Of a stretch of 64,000 nt of DNA, positions 60,496 through 64,000 are shown in pieces. Where the stretch lies: the NCBI RefSeq assembly GCF_013177455.1, contig NZ_CP053660.1, forward strand, positions 1,116,001 through 1,180,000, written 5' to 3'. Both the position numbers and the translations under genes were made by a program. Positions within the stretch are counted from its first letter, which is position 1, and every line of letters starts with the position of its first letter. Below the pieces are notes generated by a model. It had not been told where the DNA came from and made no database searches. It saw only the letters and a list, made by a program, of their open reading frames with translations. The stretch is from Nocardioides marmotae. GTDB taxonomy: Bacteria; Actinomycetota; Actinomycetes; Propionibacteriales; Nocardioidaceae.

Positions 60496-61374
60496 ATGCA
60501 GGCGCACGAGGACGTCCCCGCGGTCCGCGAGTTCTGGATCGGTCTGGACCTGCCGGGGCTGTTCGACGTGCACGTGCACTTCCTGCCGCCCAACATCCAG
60601 CGCGCGGTCTGGGCGGTCTTCGACAGCGCCGGCCCGAAGATCGGGCGGGACTGGCCGATCCGCTACCGCCAGTCGCACGAGGAGCGGGTCGAGATCCTCC
60701 GCGCGATGGGGGTACGCCGCTTCTCGGCGCTGCCCTACGCCCACAAGCCCGGCGTGGCGTCGTACCTCAACGACTGGGCCGCGGGCTTCGCCGAGCGCGT
60801 CCCCGAGAGCCTGCGCTCGGCGACCTTCTACCCCGAGGAGGGGGCCGCGGCGTACGTCGCCGAGGCGATCGCGGACGGCGTCGACGTCTTCAAGCTGCAC
60901 CTCCAGGTCGGCGAGTTCCACCTCGACGACCCGCTGCTCGCGCCGGTCTGGGGCGTGCTGGAGGACGCGGGCACCCCGGTCGTGGTGCACGCCGGGTCCG
61001 GCCCGGTCCCGAACGCGTTCACCGGCCCCGAGTCGACCCGCCGCGTCCTCGCCCGGCACCCACGGCTCGCGCTGGTCATCGCGCACATGGGCGCCCCGGA
61101 GTTCGACGAGTTCCTCGCGCTGGCCGAGGACCACGAGCACGTCCGGCTCGACACCACGATGGTCTTCACCGACTTCTTCCCGGCGACGTACCCGGCCGAC
61201 CTCGTCCCGCGGCTGCGCGACCTCCAGCCCAAGGTCCTGCTCGGCAGCGACTTCCCGACCATCCCCTACCCCTACCGCCACCAGCTCGACGGCCTGGCCG
61301 CCCTCGACCTCGGCGAGGACTGGCTGCGCGACGTGTGCTGGCACAACGGCGCGCGCCTGTTCGGGCTCGCCTAG
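60496..61374 (+). CDS. Amidohydrolase-family metal-dependent hydrolase
   Basis: A 292-residue protein of the amidohydrolase-2 type (TIM barrel). The metal-binding HxH is in FDVHVHFLP; other ligands are His in VVVHAGSG, His in IAHMGAPE and Asp in LLGSDFPT. Family members decarboxylate or hydrolyse aromatic and cyclic acids. No pathway neighbours are seen. ATG 60496 is chosen over ATG 60478 because the first six residues of the latter are not conserved-looking. Confidence 0.9.
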   Translation: MQAHEDVPAVREFWIGLDLPGLFDVHVHFLPPNIQRAVWAVFDSAGPKIGRDWPIRYRQSHEERVEILRAMGVRRFSALPYAHKPGVASYLNDWAAGFAERVPESLRSATFYPEEGAAAYVAEAIADGVDVFKLHLQVGEFHLDDPLLAPVWGVLEDAGTPVVVHAGSGPVPNAFTGPESTRRVLARHPRLALVIAHMGAPEFDEFLALAEDHEHVRLDTTMVFTDFFPATYPADLVPRLRDLQPKVLLGSDFPTIPYPYRHQLDGLAALDLGEDWLRDVCWHNGARLFGLA

Positions 61375-61424
61375 ACAGCGGTACGCCGGCGTTTCCGCCG
61401 GCTGAGCCCGGGCAGCCTGGCGTC

Positions 61425-61931
61425 GTGGAGATCTTCGTCCTGGTGATGATGCTCGTGCCCGCGCTGATGGGACTCATCATCGCCGTCGTCCTCGTGCTCC
61501 TGCTGACCCGCTCGCGGGCGGCGGCCCCGCCGCCCCTCTTCGTTCCCGGCCCGCGCGGCCCCGAGCCGGCGGCCAGCACGTGGAACGTCCAGGTCCTGGG
61601 CTCGAGCCTGATCGGCCAGCTGGGCGGCTCGCTCGACTCGACGTTCGGCACCCTGACCCTGCGCGCCGGGCGCATCGCCTTCACCCCCGACGACGCGGTC
61701 GTCCCGGCCTGGGACGTCGCGTGCCCGGAGGTGTGGGTGCGGCGCCAGGGGGTGGGGCCGTTCGCGGTCGCCGCGCTGGTGCTGCACGGGCCGATGGGGG
61801 AGGTCCGCTGCAACGTCAGCCGCGAGCGGATCAACCGGTTCTCGGCCAACTCGCTCAAGGACTTCCGCGAGGTGGGGTACGCCACCCAGTTCGTCGCGGC
61901 GGCCCAGGCCCACGGCGCCCGGGTCGCGTGA
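61425..61931 (+). CDS. Small membrane-anchored hypothetical protein
   Basis: A 168-residue protein starting at GTG 61425: one N-terminal helix (FVLVMMLVPALMGLIIAVVLVLLL) and a cytoplasmic domain of about 130 residues with alternating strands that resembles a PH-like fold (STFGTLTLRAGRIAFTPDD, EVWVRRQGVGPFAVAALVLHG). No family is assigned. A small GCCGGC hairpin (61385-61402) lies between the amidohydrolase stop and this gene. Confidence 0.7.
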   Translation: MEIFVLVMMLVPALMGLIIAVVLVLLLTRSRAAAPPPLFVPGPRGPEPAASTWNVQVLGSSLIGQLGGSLDSTFGTLTLRAGRIAFTPDDAVVPAWDVACPEVWVRRQGVGPFAVAALVLHGPMGEVRCNVSRERINRFSANSLKDFREVGYATQFVAAAQAHGARVA

Positions 61932-61981
61932 GAGCGGCGCGGCAGACGCCCGGGAGGACCGCCCGGCGCCACCATGGGGCC

Positions 61982-62620
61982 ATGGACGACGCGACCGCCT
62001 GGGCCCTGCTCGCCGACGAGCGTCGGGCCTTCGCCGACGTCCTCGAGCGTCTCGGCCCGGATGACTGGGCGACGCCGAGCCTCTGCGCCGGCTGGACGGT
62101 CAAGGACGTCGTCGCCCACACGATGGTGGGGCCGACGGCCTCGATCCGCGAGGTGATGTGGGCGATGGCCCGCTCCCGCTTCGACTTCGACACCGCGAAC
62201 CGGCGGCTCGCCGCCGCCCGGGCCGCGCGGACGCCCGCGGAGCTGGTCGCGCTGGTGCGCGAGCACGCCGACAGCCGCTTCCACCCGCCCGGGCACGACT
62301 GGCACGCCCCGGTCACCGACCTGCTCGTGCACCGGCTCGACTGCCTGGTGCCGCTCGGCGTCGTCGACCCCCGCCCGGCGGCGGCCTGGCAGGAGGCGCT
62401 GCCGTTCCTCCTCTCGCGGCGCGCCCGGCACGGGTTCATCCCGGCGGGACTGCCCGAGCTGACCTACGTGGCGCCCGACATCGGGTGGAGCGCGGGGTCG
62501 GGGGAGCGGGTCGAGGCCCCGGCCGAGGTGCTCGCCCTGGCCATCACCCGCCGCCCCGCGCGCAACGACGAGCTCACCGGCCCCGGCGCCGCCGCCCTGG
62601 CGGAGTGGTCGCGGGCCTGA
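61982..62620 (+). CDS. Mycothiol-dependent maleylpyruvate isomerase-like (DinB-fold) protein, copy 1
   Basis: A 212-residue protein. The N-terminal four-helix bundle carries the family signature SLCAGWTVKDVVAHT, in which His is a metal ligand, and the second metal/His segment is VTDLLVHRLDC. Members use mycothiol, the actinobacterial thiol, in isomerisation, detoxification or as regulators. A paralog follows 88 bases downstream. Confidence 0.87.
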   Translation: MDDATAWALLADERRAFADVLERLGPDDWATPSLCAGWTVKDVVAHTMVGPTASIREVMWAMARSRFDFDTANRRLAAARAARTPAELVALVREHADSRFHPPGHDWHAPVTDLLVHRLDCLVPLGVVDPRPAAAWQEALPFLLSRRARHGFIPAGLPELTYVAPDIGWSAGSGERVEAPAEVLALAITRRPARNDELTGPGAAALAEWSRA

Positions 62621-62646
62621 CCCGGCCGTCGACGACGACGGCCGGC

Positions 62647-62670
62647 GGATCGACCGGATCGACCGGATCG
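62647..62670 (+). repeat. GGATCGACC repeat, nearly three copies, between paralogous genes
   Basis: Two and two-thirds copies of the 9-bp unit lie between the two DinB-fold genes. Length variation is likely. Confidence 0.75.
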
Positions 62671-62708
62671 GGGATGCGCGTTCCCGTCGGCGGGGGCACC
62701 ATGGACGG

Positions 62709-63350
62709 ATGGCCGATCCCGGCGGGCTCTGGGACACGATCGCCGTCGAGCGCACGGCGTTCGCGGACCTGCTCGCCAGCCTGACGCCGGAGCAGTGGGC
62801 CACGCGGAGCCTCTGCCCGGCGTGGACGGTGCACGACGTGGTCGCCCACCTGGTCAGCGCCCAGGACGCCGGGGTCCGCGTCAAGCTGGGGGCCGCGGTG
62901 CGGGCCCGGGGCGTCCCGAGCCGGGTCACCGAGGTGCTGGCCGAGCAGTACGCCGCCCGGTCGCCCGCCGAGCTCGTCTCCTGGCTGCGCGACCACCCCG
63001 ACAGCCGGTTCGCCCCACCCGGCATGGGTCCGCGCGCGACGCTGGTCGACGTCCTGGTCCACCGCCTCGACGTCGCGGTGCCGCTCGGGATCGCCGTCGA
63101 CCGGCCACCGGAGCCGTGGGGCCCGGCGCTGGACTTCCTGCTCAGCCGTACGCCGATGCTGGGCGTGCTGCGCCGCGGGTTCCCGCGAGCGGCGTACCGC
63201 GCCACCGACCTCGACTGGAGCCACGGGACGGGCGCGGAGGTGCACGGCCCCGCCGCCGCCCTCGGCTCGGTCCTCGCCGGCCGCGCCGCTCTCGTCGACC
63301 GGCTCGGCGGCCCCGGGGTCGACGCCGTGCGCGCCTGGGCCGGGGCCTGA
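62709..63350 (+). CDS. Mycothiol-dependent maleylpyruvate isomerase-like (DinB-fold) protein, copy 2
   Basis: A 213-residue paralog of the preceding gene: SLCPAWTVHDVVAHLV, LVDVLVHRLDVAVPLG and DSRFAPPG match its conserved positions. The tandem arrangement shows local duplication. Sequence identity is moderate, so the two have probably diverged in substrate. Confidence 0.87.
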   Translation: MADPGGLWDTIAVERTAFADLLASLTPEQWATRSLCPAWTVHDVVAHLVSAQDAGVRVKLGAAVRARGVPSRVTEVLAEQYAARSPAELVSWLRDHPDSRFAPPGMGPRATLVDVLVHRLDVAVPLGIAVDRPPEPWGPALDFLLSRTPMLGVLRRGFPRAAYRATDLDWSHGTGAEVHGPAAALGSVLAGRAALVDRLGGPGVDAVRAWAGA

Positions 63351-63428
63351 GGGAACAGGGGTGCGGCCCGCGTGGTTGACCCCGTAGACTCCGGTCTGCG
63401 GCCTCGCGCCGTGCTTCACAACTCAAGA

Positions 63429-63799
63429 GGGGCTGATCGGTTTCGACTTGGGACGTTAGTCCCAGGGGAAGCGGGTCGAGGAGCCAGCGTCATCTCGTAA
63501 ACGATCGCTGGAAACCAATAACTGCCAACGCTAAGCGCAGTTCCTTCGCTCTCGCTGCCTGAGCAGTGATCGAAGCGTCAGACCGGGCATCCGTCTCCGT
63601 CCCGGACCCTGGCGTCATCTAGGAGACTTGCTGCTCACTCCGGGTCACGGAGGGTGAGCGGGACTATTCCGTGACTGAGCCTGTCGGGGACGTGTCCGTG
63701 CGAGCCCCGGGGCCGAGAAAAGCGACATCACGGACTGCACCCGGAGAAGACCTGGTTCGACGCTCGAGGACGCGGGTTCGATTCCCGCCAGCTCCACCA
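63429..63799 (+). ncRNA. ssrA: Transfer-messenger RNA (tmRNA)
   Basis: The RNA begins GGGGCTGATCGG and ends CAGCTCC-ACCA, which pair as the tRNA-Ala-like acceptor stem with encoded CCA. The T-loop GGTTCGATTCC is present. The tag frame runs 63524-63562 from resume codon GCC and encodes ANAKRSSFALAA followed by TGA. The tag ends in LAA as needed for ClpXP/ClpAP degradation. Length is about 371 bases. The partner SmpB is encoded at 53737-54216. Confidence 0.97.
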
Positions 63800-63830
63800 C
63801 CCGGCCAAGGCCGGGTCAGCCCTCTTCGAT

Positions 63831-63861
63831 GAGAGCCGCCCCCGATCCGGGGGCGGCTCTC
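63831..63861 (+). terminator. Strong Rho-independent-type terminator after ssrA
   Basis: A perfect 14-bp stem (GAGAGCCGCCCCCG with CGGGGGCGGCTCTC) and a three-base loop lie 31 bases after the tmRNA 3' end, followed by CGTCGTTCT, which is only moderately T-rich. Confidence 0.85.
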
Positions 63862-64000
63862 GTCGTTCTGGCGAGCTCGTGCCGCCGCCCCAGCAGTCCT
63901 CCTGGAGGTACTTCATGGACTGGTCGGGGCGGATCTGGATGGTTTCCTGGGTGCAGCACTTGGGGAGGGCGTCGCCTGGCGCGACGACGGCGGGGGGACG

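Noticed and set aside
63728-63916. 62-codon minus-strand frame containing WRESNPRPRAS
   Set aside because: It is antisense to the tRNA-like end of tmRNA; this RESNPRP string is a well-known false protein created by the T-arm of tRNA-like sequences.

Overview
The window is very GC-rich DNA of about 72-75% by eye, with GTG or ATG starts, many 4-base ATGA/GTGA gene overlaps and almost wall-to-wall genes. The gene set points to a high-GC actinobacterium, most likely Nocardioidaceae (Nocardioides-like). Supporting features are a C50-type carotenoid operon, a large NAD-glutamate dehydrogenase, DUF2505 proteins, mycothiol-dependent isomerase-fold proteins, actinobacterial Flp/Tad pilus genes, Ku plus split LigD, and a tmRNA tag ending in FALAA. 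The family assignment is inference; no rRNA or marker comparison could be run.

Layout. 0-3.1 kb: end of an HtrA-like protease, a small HTH protein, and SAF/CpaB-like and CpaE-like pilus-assembly genes. 3.1-10 kb: a membrane protein coupled to a cupredoxin-like lipoprotein, a wax-ester synthase-like acyltransferase, pyrroline-5-carboxylate dehydrogenase and two tandem DUF2505 genes. 10-16.4 kb: the 1630-residue NAD-glutamate dehydrogenase, a membrane protein and a glycosyltransferase. 16.7-22.4 kb (minus strand): seven overlapping genes idi-crtE-crtB-crtI-crtYe-crtYf-crtEb for a C50 carotenoid. 22.7-25 kb: amidase and SDR. 25.1-32 kb: Ku, a three-gene monooxygenase/transporter/dehydrogenase operon, then separate LigD ligase and LigD polymerase genes (NHEJ). 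32-36.2 kb: a secreted protein, an orphan response regulator, an alpha/beta hydrolase and an ABC exporter. 36.4-39.7 kb: a 1105-residue surface protein joining a lectin-like domain, DUF11-type repeats and a C-terminal class F sortase domain. 40.6-45.3 kb (minus strand): the rest of a Flp/Tad pilus operon (ATPase, TadB, TadC, pilin, TadE/TadG-like). 45.4-48.5 kb: HxlR regulator with divergent methyltransferase, and two secreted proteins. 48.6-54.2 kb: prfB, ftsE, ftsX, an M23 peptidase and smpB, the conserved actinobacterial cell-division/ribosome-rescue block. 54.2-58.7 kb: Crp-type regulator, a broken MFS gene and a nucleotide cyclase/ATPase. 58.7-63.4 kb: GNAT enzyme, a frameshifted SDR, amidohydrolase and two related DinB-fold proteins. 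63.4-63.9 kb: tmRNA (ssrA) with a strong terminator.

The functional modules are carotenoid pigment synthesis, type IVb pilus assembly (split over two sites), end-joining DNA repair, FtsEX-controlled cell-wall hydrolysis, and trans-translation (smpB and ssrA both present). Two regulatory themes recur. First, at least ten genes have a TANNNT hexamer 6-8 bases before the start codon, which suggests leaderless mRNAs. Second, several intergenic gaps hold long, nearly loop-free palindromes, two of them exactly 84 bp.
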